Notes under the pieces: generated by a model
The model's input: the letters and a program-made list of their open reading frames with translations, nothing else
What the model was told of the DNA's origin: nothing
The model's database searches: none
Made by a program: the position numbers and the translations under genes
In this document: piece by piece, positions 24,378 to 31,891 of the stretch
Numbering within the stretch: position 1 is the first letter of the stretch
How the letters are laid out: each line of letters starts with the position of its first letter
NCBI GenBank assembly: GCA_004211435.1
Contig: SECS01000023.1
Location: forward strand, 1 to 32,742
Direction: 5' to 3'
Source of the DNA: Novosphingobium sp.
GTDB lineage: Bacteria; Pseudomonadota; Alphaproteobacteria; Sphingomonadales; Sphingomonadaceae
Length of the DNA stretch: 32,742 bases

Positions 24378-24408
24378 CGCGGCTTGCATTTGATGGGAGT
24401 GCTCTGAC

Positions 24409-25782
24409 GTGGCGAGTAACTGGACACCCGAGGGCTGGAAGGCGCAGGAGGCTCGGCATCTGCCGGTCTATGGCGATTCCGCGAAACTGCGCGAGGTCGA
24501 AGCGACCTTGACGAAGTTTCCGCCGCTCGTGTTCGCCGGTGAGGCGCGTGCGCTCAAGGCCGAACTCGCAGAGGTGGCGGCCGGCAAGGGCTTCCTTCTC
24601 CAGGGTGGCGACTGCGCCGAGAGCTTCGCCGAGTTTCATCCGGACAACATCCGCGACACCTTCCGCGTGCTGTTGCAGATGGCGGTGGTCATGACCTTCG
24701 CCAGCAAGCAGCCGGTGGTGAAGGTCGGCCGCATCGCCGGCCAGTTCGCCAAGCCGCGTTCGGCGCCGACCGAGACCGTCGGCGGGATCGAGATGCCCAG
24801 CTACTTCGGCGACATCATCAACGGCTCCGAAGGCAACGCGGAATCGCGTCGCAACGATCCCGAGCGGATGCTGCGCGCCTACAGCCAGTCGGCCGCGACC
24901 TTGAACCTGATCCGCGCCTTTGCGCACGGCGGCTATGCCAATCTGCGCCAGGTCCATCGCTGGACGCTCGACCACATCGGTCGCAGCCCCTGGGCCAAGA
25001 AGTTCAGCGACATGGCCGATCGCATCGGCGAGGCGCTCGACTTCATGCAGGCCTGCGGCATCGATCCCGAGACCGTGCCGCAGCTCAAGGGTACCGAGTT
25101 CTACACGAGCCACGAGGCGCTGCTGCTGCAGTACGAGCAGGCGCTGACGCGTCGCGATTCGCTGACGGGCGACTGGTACGACTGCTCGGGCCACATGCTG
25201 TGGATCGGCGATCGCACGCGCTTCGAGGGTTCGGCCCATGTCGAATATCTGCGCGGTGTCGGCAATCCGATCGGCATGAAGTGTGGGCCGAGCCTCGAGC
25301 CCGACGCGCTGCTCAAGTTGCTCGACACGCTGAATCCCGGCCGTGAAGCCGGCCGCATGACGCTCATCAGCCGCTTCGGCCACGACAAGGTCGAAGATGG
25401 CCTGCCCAAGCTGGTACGCGCGGTGCAGCGCGAAGGCCATCCGGTGGTCTGGTCCTGCGATCCGATGCACGGCAACGTCATCAAGTCGGACTCGGGTTAC
25501 AAGACAAGGCCGTTCGACCGCATCCTGACCGAAGTGAAGGGCTTCTTCGCGGTCCATCGCGCCGAGGGCACGCATGCGGGCGGCATCCATATCGAGATGA
25601 CCGGCCAGGACGTGACCGAGTGCACGGGCGGCGCCGTCGCCATTACCGACGCGGCGCTGGCCGATCGCTACCACACGCATTGCGACCCGCGTCTCAACGC
25701 CGCGCAGTCGATCGAGCTGGCCTTCCTGATCGCCGACATGCTCAATCTCGAGGCGACCGAGCGGACCAAGCAGGCGGCGTAA
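24409..25782 (+). CDS. Class II 3-deoxy-7-phosphoheptulonate (DAHP) synthase
   Basis: A 457-residue class II (plant/AroH-II-like) DAHP synthase, which condenses PEP with erythrose 4-phosphate as the first step of the shikimate pathway. Metal ligands recognised from the Mycobacterium tuberculosis enzyme are present: Cys69 (QGGDCAESF), His354 (CDPMHGN), Glu396 (HIEMTGQ) and Asp426 (HCDPRLNA). The start is GTG 24409, with GGGAG at 24395-24399. Feedback control cannot be read here: class II enzymes are controlled by an N-terminal extension and helices that this sequence has only in short form. A hairpin-rich leader precedes it and a terminator follows. Confidence 0.96.
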   Translation: MASNWTPEGWKAQEARHLPVYGDSAKLREVEATLTKFPPLVFAGEARALKAELAEVAAGKGFLLQGGDCAESFAEFHPDNIRDTFRVLLQMAVVMTFASKQPVVKVGRIAGQFAKPRSAPTETVGGIEMPSYFGDIINGSEGNAESRRNDPERMLRAYSQSAATLNLIRAFAHGGYANLRQVHRWTLDHIGRSPWAKKFSDMADRIGEALDFMQACGIDPETVPQLKGTEFYTSHEALLLQYEQALTRRDSLTGDWYDCSGHMLWIGDRTRFEGSAHVEYLRGVGNPIGMKCGPSLEPDALLKLLDTLNPGREAGRMTLISRFGHDKVEDGLPKLVRAVQREGHPVVWSCDPMHGNVIKSDSGYKTRPFDRILTEVKGFFAVHRAEGTHAGGIHIEMTGQDVTECTGGAVAITDAALADRYHTHCDPRLNAAQSIELAFLIADMLNLEATERTKQAA

Positions 25783-25798
25783 GGTCAGGAAATAGGTA

Positions 25799-25804
25799 TA
25801 TAAT
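25799..25804 (+). promoter_or_regulatory. Consensus -10 hexamer TATAAT before egtB
   Basis: A perfect TATAAT stands out in GC-rich DNA, 36 bases before the proposed egtB start. No matching -35 lies 16-18 bases upstream, so a promoter is only possible. If it is real, the transcript would begin at about the terminator-like hairpin at 25808. Confidence 0.25.
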
Positions 25805-25807
25805 GGG

Positions 25808-25837
25808 AGCCTAACACGCCTCTGCGTGTTAGGCTTT
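25808..25837 (+). terminator. Intrinsic terminator after the DAHP synthase gene
   Basis: AGCCTAACACG (25808-25818), loop CCTCTG, CGTGTTAGGCT (25825-25835) is a perfect 11-base stem followed by a short T-run (TTT, then CGT). It lies 25 bases after the DAHP synthase stop and just before the egtB start codon. Confidence 0.7.
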
Positions 25838-25840
25838 CGT

Positions 25841-27073
25841 ATGCATGGTGGCGCGATCCGGGAGGACATGGGGGGAGGGCCTCGACTGGCTGAGCGCTAT
25901 CGCTCCGTGCGAGAACTCAGCGCGGCGCTTGTCGCGCCACTGTCGGACGCGGACTCCACGCTTCAATCGATGCCCGATGCTTCGCCGGCAAAATGGCACC
26001 TTGCGCATACGACCTGGTTCTTCGAGACCTTCCTGCTGCGCGACAATCTGCCCGGCTATCGCCTGTTCCACGAGCGCTGGCCGTTCCTCTTCAATTCCTA
26101 TTACGAAGCCGAAGGCCCGCGCCATCCGCGCGCCGCTCGCGGCATGCTGGCGCGGCCCGCCCTGGACGAGGTTCTGGCCTACCGCGCGCATGTCGACGGG
26201 GCGATGGCGGCTCTGCTCGAACGGTCCGACCTGAAGGACCTGATAGAACTGGGCCTCGCCCACGAACAGCAGCACCAGGAACTGCTGCTCACCGACATCA
26301 AGCACGCGCTGTGGAGCAATCCGCTGGGGCCGGCCTATGCTGCGCCACCGTCGGTCAGCGCTTTCGCTTCGGCCGAGGCCTGGATCGATCATCCGGGCGG
26401 CATCGCCCGCATCGGCCATGCTGGCGAAGGCTTCGCGTTCGACAACGAGGGGCCGGCGCATCGCGTGCTGCTCGAACCTTTCGCTCTCGCCGAAAGTCTC
26501 GTCACCAATGCCGAGTGGCAGGCCTTCATCGTCGAGGGCGGCTATCGCACGCCATCGCTCTGGCTCTCGGACGGCTGGGCCTGGGTGCAGCACGACAAGG
26601 TCGCGACGCCGCTCTACTGGCACGAGGACGAGGCCTTCGGACACGCCGGCTGGCAGAAGCGCGATCCCGCGGCGCCGGTCACCCATATCTCCTATTACGA
26701 AGCCGATGCCTTCGCCACCTGGGCCGGCGCGCGCCTGCCGACCGAGTTCGAATGGGAAGCGATCGGCCAGAGCCACGATCCCGCCGCCGGCAACCAGCTT
26801 GACGCGGCCGGAGCGATCATGCCCTCGGGCTCACCCGACCTCTTCGGCGATTGCTGGCAGTGGACGCGCTCGGCCTATCTGCCATTTCCGCGCTTCCGGC
26901 CGGCCGAAGGCGCGGTCGGCGAATACAACGGCAAGTTCATGAGCGGCCAGTTCGTGCTCAAGGGCGCGAGCTGCGCCACGCCGCGCGGCCATTCTCGCGC
27001 CAGCTATCGCAACTTCTTCTACCCCCATCAGCGTTGGCAGTTCACCGGTCTGCGCCTGGCCAAGGATCTCTGA
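25841..27073 (+). CDS. egtB: Hercynylcysteine-type sulfoxide synthase EgtB
   Basis: A 410-residue two-domain enzyme that joins hercynine to a thiol donor with O2 in ergothioneine synthesis. The N-terminal DinB-like domain carries the iron ligands His56 (WHLAHTTWFFE), His141 and His145 (HEQQHQE), as in the known mycobacterial enzyme. The C-terminal formylglycine-generating-enzyme-like domain ends in GHSRASYRNFFYPHQRWQFTGLR. Whether the donor is gamma-glutamylcysteine or cysteine cannot be read. The start is uncertain: ATG 25841 (weak site), ATG 25868 (GGGAGG only two bases away) or a GTG inside the hairpin. It is three bases from egtD. Confidence 0.94.
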   Translation: MHGGAIREDMGGGPRLAERYRSVRELSAALVAPLSDADSTLQSMPDASPAKWHLAHTTWFFETFLLRDNLPGYRLFHERWPFLFNSYYEAEGPRHPRAARGMLARPALDEVLAYRAHVDGAMAALLERSDLKDLIELGLAHEQQHQELLLTDIKHALWSNPLGPAYAAPPSVSAFASAEAWIDHPGGIARIGHAGEGFAFDNEGPAHRVLLEPFALAESLVTNAEWQAFIVEGGYRTPSLWLSDGWAWVQHDKVATPLYWHEDEAFGHAGWQKRDPAAPVTHISYYEADAFATWAGARLPTEFEWEAIGQSHDPAAGNQLDAAGAIMPSGSPDLFGDCWQWTRSAYLPFPRFRPAEGAVGEYNGKFMSGQFVLKGASCATPRGHSRASYRNFFYPHQRWQFTGLRLAKDL

Positions 27074-27076
27074 CGC

Positions 27077-28066
27077 ATGGCGACGCAGTTCGAGCAGGAT
27101 CTGATCGAAGAACGCCCCGCCGGTCGCCTGCGCGACCAATTCCGCGCCGACGTTCTCACGGGCCTGCGCCAGCGGCAGAAGGTGGTCCCGGCGCGCTGGT
27201 TCTACGACCTGCGCGGCAGCGAGCTGTTCGAGGAGATCACGCGGCTGCCCGAATACTATCCGACGCGGGCCGAGATAGAGATCCTCGCTAACCAGTGCGG
27301 CGAGATCGGCGCTGCGGTGGGTGAGGGGCGCGCCGTGGTCGAGTTCGGCGCGGGTAGCGCCACCAAGACGCCGCTGCTGCTCGATTGCATCGCACCGGCC
27401 GCCTATGTGCCGATCGACATCTCGGGCGCGTTCCTGCGCGAGGCCTGCAAGCCGCTGGCCCGCCGCTATCCCGACCTGCCGATCGTGCCGGTCGAGGGTG
27501 ACTTCACTCATCCGCTCGATCTGCCCGACGCGGTGGATGGCCGGCCGGTGCTCGGCTTCTTCCCGGGGTCGACGATCGGCAATCTTGCGCCGGCCGAAGC
27601 GGTCGATCTGCTGCGCGCCATGCGGGCCACGCTGGGTGACGGCAGCGTGCTGCTGATCGGCATGGACATGATCAAGGATCGCCAGGTCCTCGTCGAAGCC
27701 TATGACGACGGCGCCGGCGTCACCGCGGCGTTCAACCTCAATCTCGTCACGCGGATCAACCGTGAGCTCGGCGGCACCATTCCGATCGACGCGCTGCGTC
27801 ACAAGATCGTGTGGAACGTCGAACGTGCCCGGATCGAGATGCATCTGGAGGCCTTGCGCGATATCGCGTTCGATATTTGTGCGCAGCATTTTTCGATGCG
27901 TGCGGGCGAGACGATCCACACCGAGAACAGTCATAAATACGATCTGGCCAGCGCCACGCAGCTCCTGCTGGCGGGGCACTGGACGCCCTTCGCGCATTTC
28001 CACGACAGCGAGCGTCGCTTTATGGTTCTGCTGGCGCGCGCCGATGCGGGGCTCATGACCGCTTGA
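27077..28066 (+). CDS. egtD: L-histidine N(alpha)-methyltransferase EgtD
   Basis: A 329-residue SAM-dependent methyltransferase that converts histidine to hercynine, the first committed step of ergothioneine. Segments that identify it are LPEYYPTRAE (57-66), the SAM site EFGAGSATKT (89-98), FFPGSTIGN (161-169), and TENSHKYD (281-288). Glu282 and Ser284 fall at the same numbers as the imidazole-contacting residues described in the mycobacterial enzyme. ATG 27077 is three bases after the egtB stop. The gene for a later C-S lyase (egtE) and for egtA or egtC is not in the window. Confidence 0.96.
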   Translation: MATQFEQDLIEERPAGRLRDQFRADVLTGLRQRQKVVPARWFYDLRGSELFEEITRLPEYYPTRAEIEILANQCGEIGAAVGEGRAVVEFGAGSATKTPLLLDCIAPAAYVPIDISGAFLREACKPLARRYPDLPIVPVEGDFTHPLDLPDAVDGRPVLGFFPGSTIGNLAPAEAVDLLRAMRATLGDGSVLLIGMDMIKDRQVLVEAYDDGAGVTAAFNLNLVTRINRELGGTIPIDALRHKIVWNVERARIEMHLEALRDIAFDICAQHFSMRAGETIHTENSHKYDLASATQLLLAGHWTPFAHFHDSERRFMVLLARADAGLMTA

Positions 28067-28074
28067 CCGTGGCG

Positions 28075-30021
28075 ATGCGCGGGTTAAGCCTTGTCGGGGT
28101 GAACTTCCGCAACAGACTCGCCGGGCTGCTCCTCGCGATTTTCGCCGCCGCTTCGCCGGCTTTTGCTGCGCACAATAATACCACCAACGCTGCAGCAATA
28201 GCGACCGACCCGATCCGCAACGACAAGATCGGCACCTACGATTGGGTGCGCCCGCAGGCCGACTTCGTCCGCCGCGAGGTTATGGTGCCGATGCGCGACG
28301 GCACCCAGCTCTTCACGGTTATCGTCTATCGCAAAGGCACGCGCGACGCGCCGATCCTGCTCAGCCGCACGCCCTACAATTCCGGCGCGACGACCATGCG
28401 CAATCGCAGCCAGTTGATCACCGAGGTGCTGCCGATCGCCGACGCCGAGTTCGTCGACGACGGCTATATCCGCGTCTATCAGGACGTCCGCGGCATGGAC
28501 CGGTCCGAGGGCGAATACGTCATGGCCCGGCCACTGCGCGGGCCGCTCAACAAGTCGCGCGTCGACCACTCGACCGATGCCTTCGACACGATCGCCTGGC
28601 TGGTGAAGAACCTGCCCGAGAGCAACGGCAAGGTCGGCATGATCGGCTCGTCCTATCTGGGCTTCACCGCGCTGATGGCGCTGGTCGATCCGCATCCGGC
28701 GCTCAAGGCGGCGGTGCCGCAGAGCCCGATGGTCGATGGCTGGATCGGCGACGACTGGTTCCACAACGGCGCCTTCCGCCCGCTCGGCTTCGACTATCTG
28801 CTCGCGCAGACCGCGACGCGCGGCGGCGGGCCGATGCCTGTCGGCAATTCGGTCGACGAGTACGAGACCTATCTCGAGACCGGATCGACGCGCGAGCTCG
28901 CGCGCAAGTGGGGGCTCGAGGATCTGCCCGCGGTGCGCAAGGTGCTCGAGCATCCGAACTACGACGATTACTGGCAGGGCCAGGCGCTCGACAAGTTGCT
29001 CGCCGCGCGCAAGCTGACTGTGCCCGTCATGCTCGTCGTCGGGCAATGGGACCAGGAGGATTCCTACGGTGCGCCGGCGGTCTATCGCGCGCTCAAGCCC
29101 CAGGATCCCGACAACAGCCTCGTCCACCTTGCGATCGGACCCTGGCGTCATTCGGGGGTCAACTACGACGGTTCGAGCCTCGGCGCGCTGAAATTCGAGG
29201 GCGATACGGCGCTGCAGTTCCGCAAGCGCTGGATGAAGCCCTTCCTCGACTGCCACCTCAAGACCAATGCTCCGCCCTGCGACACGCCGCCGGTCGTCAC
29301 CTATGCGACGGGCGCCGATCGCTGGGAGGTTTCGCAACGCTGGCCCGACGGGGCCGAAAAGCCGCTTTACCTGTCGTCGCGGTTCGGCCTGTCTTTCACC
29401 AAACCGGGCGAAGCGGGCTCGGACGAATACGTCTCAGATCCGGCAAAGCCCGTACCAATGCGTTCGCGGCCGGTGTTTCTCGACGGCGACGACTGGAAGT
29501 CCTGGCTGGTTCAGGATCAGCGCTTCGCGGACGGCCGCCCCGATGTGCTCAGCTATACGACGCAGGTGCTCGACAAGCCGCTCCACATCAAGGGCGCGCC
29601 GCGCGTCGAGCTGCACGCCGCCACCAGCGGGCGCGACAGCGACTGGGTGGTCAAGCTGATCGACGTCTACCCGCGCGAGTATACGCGGCAGGCCGAGATG
29701 GCCGGCTATCAGCTGCCGATCGGCATCGAGATATTCCGCGGACGCTTTGTCGGCGGCTTCTCGAACCCGGCGCCGCTCGAACCGGGCAAGCCCTATGCCT
29801 TCCAGTGGTCGCTGCCCAACGTCGACCACGTCTTCCTGCCCGGGCACCGGATCATGGTGCAGGTGCAATCGAGCCTCTTCCCTGTCTACGAGCGCAATCC
29901 GCAGACCTGGGTTCCCGTTGTCTTCGATGCCAAGCCCGGCGACTATGCCAAGGCGACTCAGACGATCTTCCATGGTGGCGATGCGGCGAGCGCCGTGTGG
30001 CTACCGGTGGCCAAGGACTGA
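28075..30021 (+). CDS. CocE/NonD family hydrolase, alpha-amino-acid ester hydrolase-like
   Basis: About 648 residues. A signal peptide (hydrophobic 15-28, likely cleavage after AFA) sends it to the periplasm. The serine-hydrolase core has GSSYLG with Ser193, acid Asp326 and base His359 (GPWRHSG). Aligned on known alpha-amino-acid ester hydrolases (as I recall, Xanthomonas citri Ser174, Asp307, His340), spacings are identical, and the amino-group-binding carboxylates Asp227, Glu328 and Asp329 (from GDDWFHNGAF and QWDQED) also match. A C-terminal jelly-roll domain follows. The longest frame begins with TTG 28063, overlapping the egtD stop (TTGA); ATG 28075 is my choice. The natural substrate is probably an amino-acyl ester or peptide. 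Confidence 0.88.
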   Translation: MRGLSLVGVNFRNRLAGLLLAIFAAASPAFAAHNNTTNAAAIATDPIRNDKIGTYDWVRPQADFVRREVMVPMRDGTQLFTVIVYRKGTRDAPILLSRTPYNSGATTMRNRSQLITEVLPIADAEFVDDGYIRVYQDVRGMDRSEGEYVMARPLRGPLNKSRVDHSTDAFDTIAWLVKNLPESNGKVGMIGSSYLGFTALMALVDPHPALKAAVPQSPMVDGWIGDDWFHNGAFRPLGFDYLLAQTATRGGGPMPVGNSVDEYETYLETGSTRELARKWGLEDLPAVRKVLEHPNYDDYWQGQALDKLLAARKLTVPVMLVVGQWDQEDSYGAPAVYRALKPQDPDNSLVHLAIGPWRHSGVNYDGSSLGALKFEGDTALQFRKRWMKPFLDCHLKTNAPPCDTPPVVTYATGADRWEVSQRWPDGAEKPLYLSSRFGLSFTKPGEAGSDEYVSDPAKPVPMRSRPVFLDGDDWKSWLVQDQRFADGRPDVLSYTTQVLDKPLHIKGAPRVELHAATSGRDSDWVVKLIDVYPREYTRQAEMAGYQLPIGIEIFRGRFVGGFSNPAPLEPGKPYAFQWSLPNVDHVFLPGHRIMVQVQSSLFPVYERNPQTWVPVVFDAKPGDYAKATQTIFHGGDAASAVWLPVAKD

Positions 30022-30138
30022 GCCGAAAATTCGAAGCCGCAGCACTCGTGTGCGGGCGGAGAGGAATATCGTCACGAATCTGGCAGCCGCATGAAGAAAC
30101 CGGGCAGGCGGCGCGGGACATGAAGGATGGGATGAGTA

Positions 30139-30900
30139 ATGGCTGAGGCATTCGATCTTTCCGGCAGGGTGGCTTTGGTCACCGGTGGCGCCAGCGGCAT
30201 CGGCGTCGGCATTGCCGAACTGCTGGCCGAGGCTGGCGCAACGGTGGTGATCGCCGATATCGACGCGACGCGCGCCGCGGCGCAGGCCGACGCGCTCAAA
30301 GGCGCTGGACATCAGGCGGCCTCGGTCGCGGTCGATCTCGGCGACGAGACTTCGGTGATCGCCGCCTGCGCCGACGTGGTCGAGCGCCACGGAGCGCCCT
30401 GGATCCTGGTGAACAACGCCGGACTGCAGCATCGCGAGCTGCTGCTCGAAGGCAGCGTCAGGCACTGGGACCGCAACAATGCGGTCAACGCGCGCGGGCC
30501 GTTCCTGATGATCCGCGAGCTGGCCAAGGCGATGGTCGCGGCGGGGCAGGGCGGGCGCGTGATCAACGTCGCCAGCTCGGGCCTGATCGGTCAGATGGTT
30601 CAGGGGCTCTCGGCCTATCTCGCTTCGAAAGGCGCGCTAGCAGCGCTGACCCAGGCCGCGGCGATGGAGCTCGCCGAGCACGGCATCACCGTCAACACCG
30701 TCCTGCCCGGCGGGGTCGGCACGCCTGGCGCAATCGGTGCCGAGGGTCCGCCGCCGATCGGCCCGGGCAACCGCCGCCCGCCGCTCGGCATGTGCGAGCC
30801 GCGCGACATCGGTTCGGCCGTCCTCTATTTCGCGACGCCGATGGCGCGCCATGTCACCAACCAGACGATCTGCGTCGACGCCGGTTTCTCGATCACCTGA
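30139..30900 (+). CDS. SDR family oxidoreductase
   Basis: A full-length 253-residue classical SDR: TGGASGIG at residues 15-22, NNAG at 92-95, and catalytic Ser147, Tyr160, Lys164. The late segment NTVLPGGVGTPG, followed by a Pro/Gly-rich loop (EGPPPIGPGNRRPPLG) before the C-terminal TICVDAGFSIT, is not common in SDRs and may be a substrate lid. The start ATG 30139 has GGATGGGA close upstream. It is separated from the hydrolase before it by 117 bases and is convergent with the next SDR. Substrate unknown. Confidence 0.9.
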   Translation: MAEAFDLSGRVALVTGGASGIGVGIAELLAEAGATVVIADIDATRAAAQADALKGAGHQAASVAVDLGDETSVIAACADVVERHGAPWILVNNAGLQHRELLLEGSVRHWDRNNAVNARGPFLMIRELAKAMVAAGQGGRVINVASSGLIGQMVQGLSAYLASKGALAALTQAAAMELAEHGITVNTVLPGGVGTPGAIGAEGPPPIGPGNRRPPLGMCEPRDIGSAVLYFATPMARHVTNQTICVDAGFSIT

Positions 30901-30904
30901 CACG

Positions 30905-30933
30905 AAAAAGGGGCCGTGCTTGCGCGCGGCCCC
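30905..30933 (-). terminator. Intrinsic terminator for the minus-strand SDR
   Basis: Read on the minus strand, GGGGCCG (30933-30927) pairs with CGGCCCC (30916-30910) and is followed by five T (30909-30905). It lies about 28 bases after the stop of the SDR at 30961. It also sits 10 bases after the convergent SDR stop, where it lacks a T-run. Confidence 0.75.
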
Positions 30934-30960
30934 TCGATCTTCCGGCGATGTGGCCCGCGC

Positions 30961-31755
30961 TTACTTCGGGGGCATGCGGATCGCGCCGTCGAGGCGGATC
31001 AGCTGGCCGTTGAAGTAGGTGTTGCGCGTCAGCTCGAGCACGAGCGAGGCGAACTCCTCGGGCTTGCCGAGGCGCTTGGGGAAGGGCACGGCCTTGCCCA
31101 GACCGTCGAACACCGCCTCGTTCATTTCCTTGACGCGCAGCATCGGCGGCGTCGCGAAAGTGCCGGGCAGGATCGCGTTGACGCGGATGCCCAGGTCCAT
31201 CAGGTCGCGCGCCATCGGCAGGACCATGGCGTTGACCGCGCCCTTGCCGCCGCCATAGGCGACCTGGCCGATCTGGCCGTCCTGCGAAGCCGCCGACGAG
31301 GTGAAGATGATCGTGCCGCGCTCGCCGTCGTCGTTGAGCGGCTCGGCGCCGGCCATGCCCAGCGCGGCGATCGAGGCGACGCGGTAGGAGGCGGTGAAGA
31401 TACCTTCTGCCGACTTGGCGATCTGCTCGGTCGCGGTGCGCTTGTAGCCGCCCGTGGTCTTGTCGAACGAGACGGTCTTGCCGCCGCCGGCGACGACCGC
31501 GCAGTGCACGACGACGCGCTCCTGGCCGTGCGCTGCGCGGGCCTTGGCGAAGCCCGCCTCGACGCTGGCCTCGTCCATGATGTTGACGTTGCAGAAGACG
31601 CCGCCGATTTCCTTGGCGAAGGCTTCGCCGGCTTCCTCGCTGATGTCGAACACGGCGACCTTGACGCCGGCGTCGGCGAGAGCCTGCGCGCTGGCGCGGC
31701 CGAGGCCCGAGGCGCCGCCCGTGACGACGGCGGCGATGGTATTGTCGATCTTCAT
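30961..31755 (-). CDS. SDR family oxidoreductase, type II 3-hydroxyacyl-CoA dehydrogenase-like
   Basis: 264 residues. The cofactor motif is TGGASGLG (12-19); catalytic residues are Ser154, Tyr167 and Lys171. The segments SSAASQDGQIGQVAYGGGKG and LPMARDLMDLGIRV resemble human HSD17B10-type (3-hydroxy-2-methylacyl-CoA) dehydrogenases, in which AAYSASKGG is the usual form; NNAG is replaced by HCAVVAG. Such enzymes act in fatty-acid or branched-chain amino acid breakdown. ATG 31755 is preceded by GGGAGG at a spacing of six; the frame extends upstream but without such a site. It is divergent from lepA. Confidence 0.9.
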   Translation of the reverse strand: MKIDNTIAAVVTGGASGLGRASAQALADAGVKVAVFDISEEAGEAFAKEIGGVFCNVNIMDEASVEAGFAKARAAHGQERVVVHCAVVAGGGKTVSFDKTTGGYKRTATEQIAKSAEGIFTASYRVASIAALGMAGAEPLNDDGERGTIIFTSSAASQDGQIGQVAYGGGKGAVNAMVLPMARDLMDLGIRVNAILPGTFATPPMLRVKEMNEAVFDGLGKAVPFPKRLGKPEEFASLVLELTRNTYFNGQLIRLDGAIRMPPK

Positions 31756-31891
31756 GCAAACCTCCCGGTTTCTGGACGAATCAGAACTCGCCACGCGGGT
31801 AGCTCAACGTTTCCGACATGTCGAAGGCTGCGCGCATTCTATCGCTGGGGCGGGGGCTGACAGTATTCTCCGATACGGCTAAGGGCGCGGG

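Noticed and set aside
24249..24407. Small plus-strand frame (52 codons) whose ATG overlaps the M16 stop and which ends one base before the DAHP synthase GTG
   Set aside because: The position is suggestive of coupling or a leader peptide, but there is no ribosome binding site, no run of aromatic codons, and hairpins cover much of it.
31851..31886. CTGACA-N17-TAAGGG before lepA, which would give a leaderless mRNA
   Set aside because: The -10 is poor and a promoter placing the start at the ATG would need support from RNA data.
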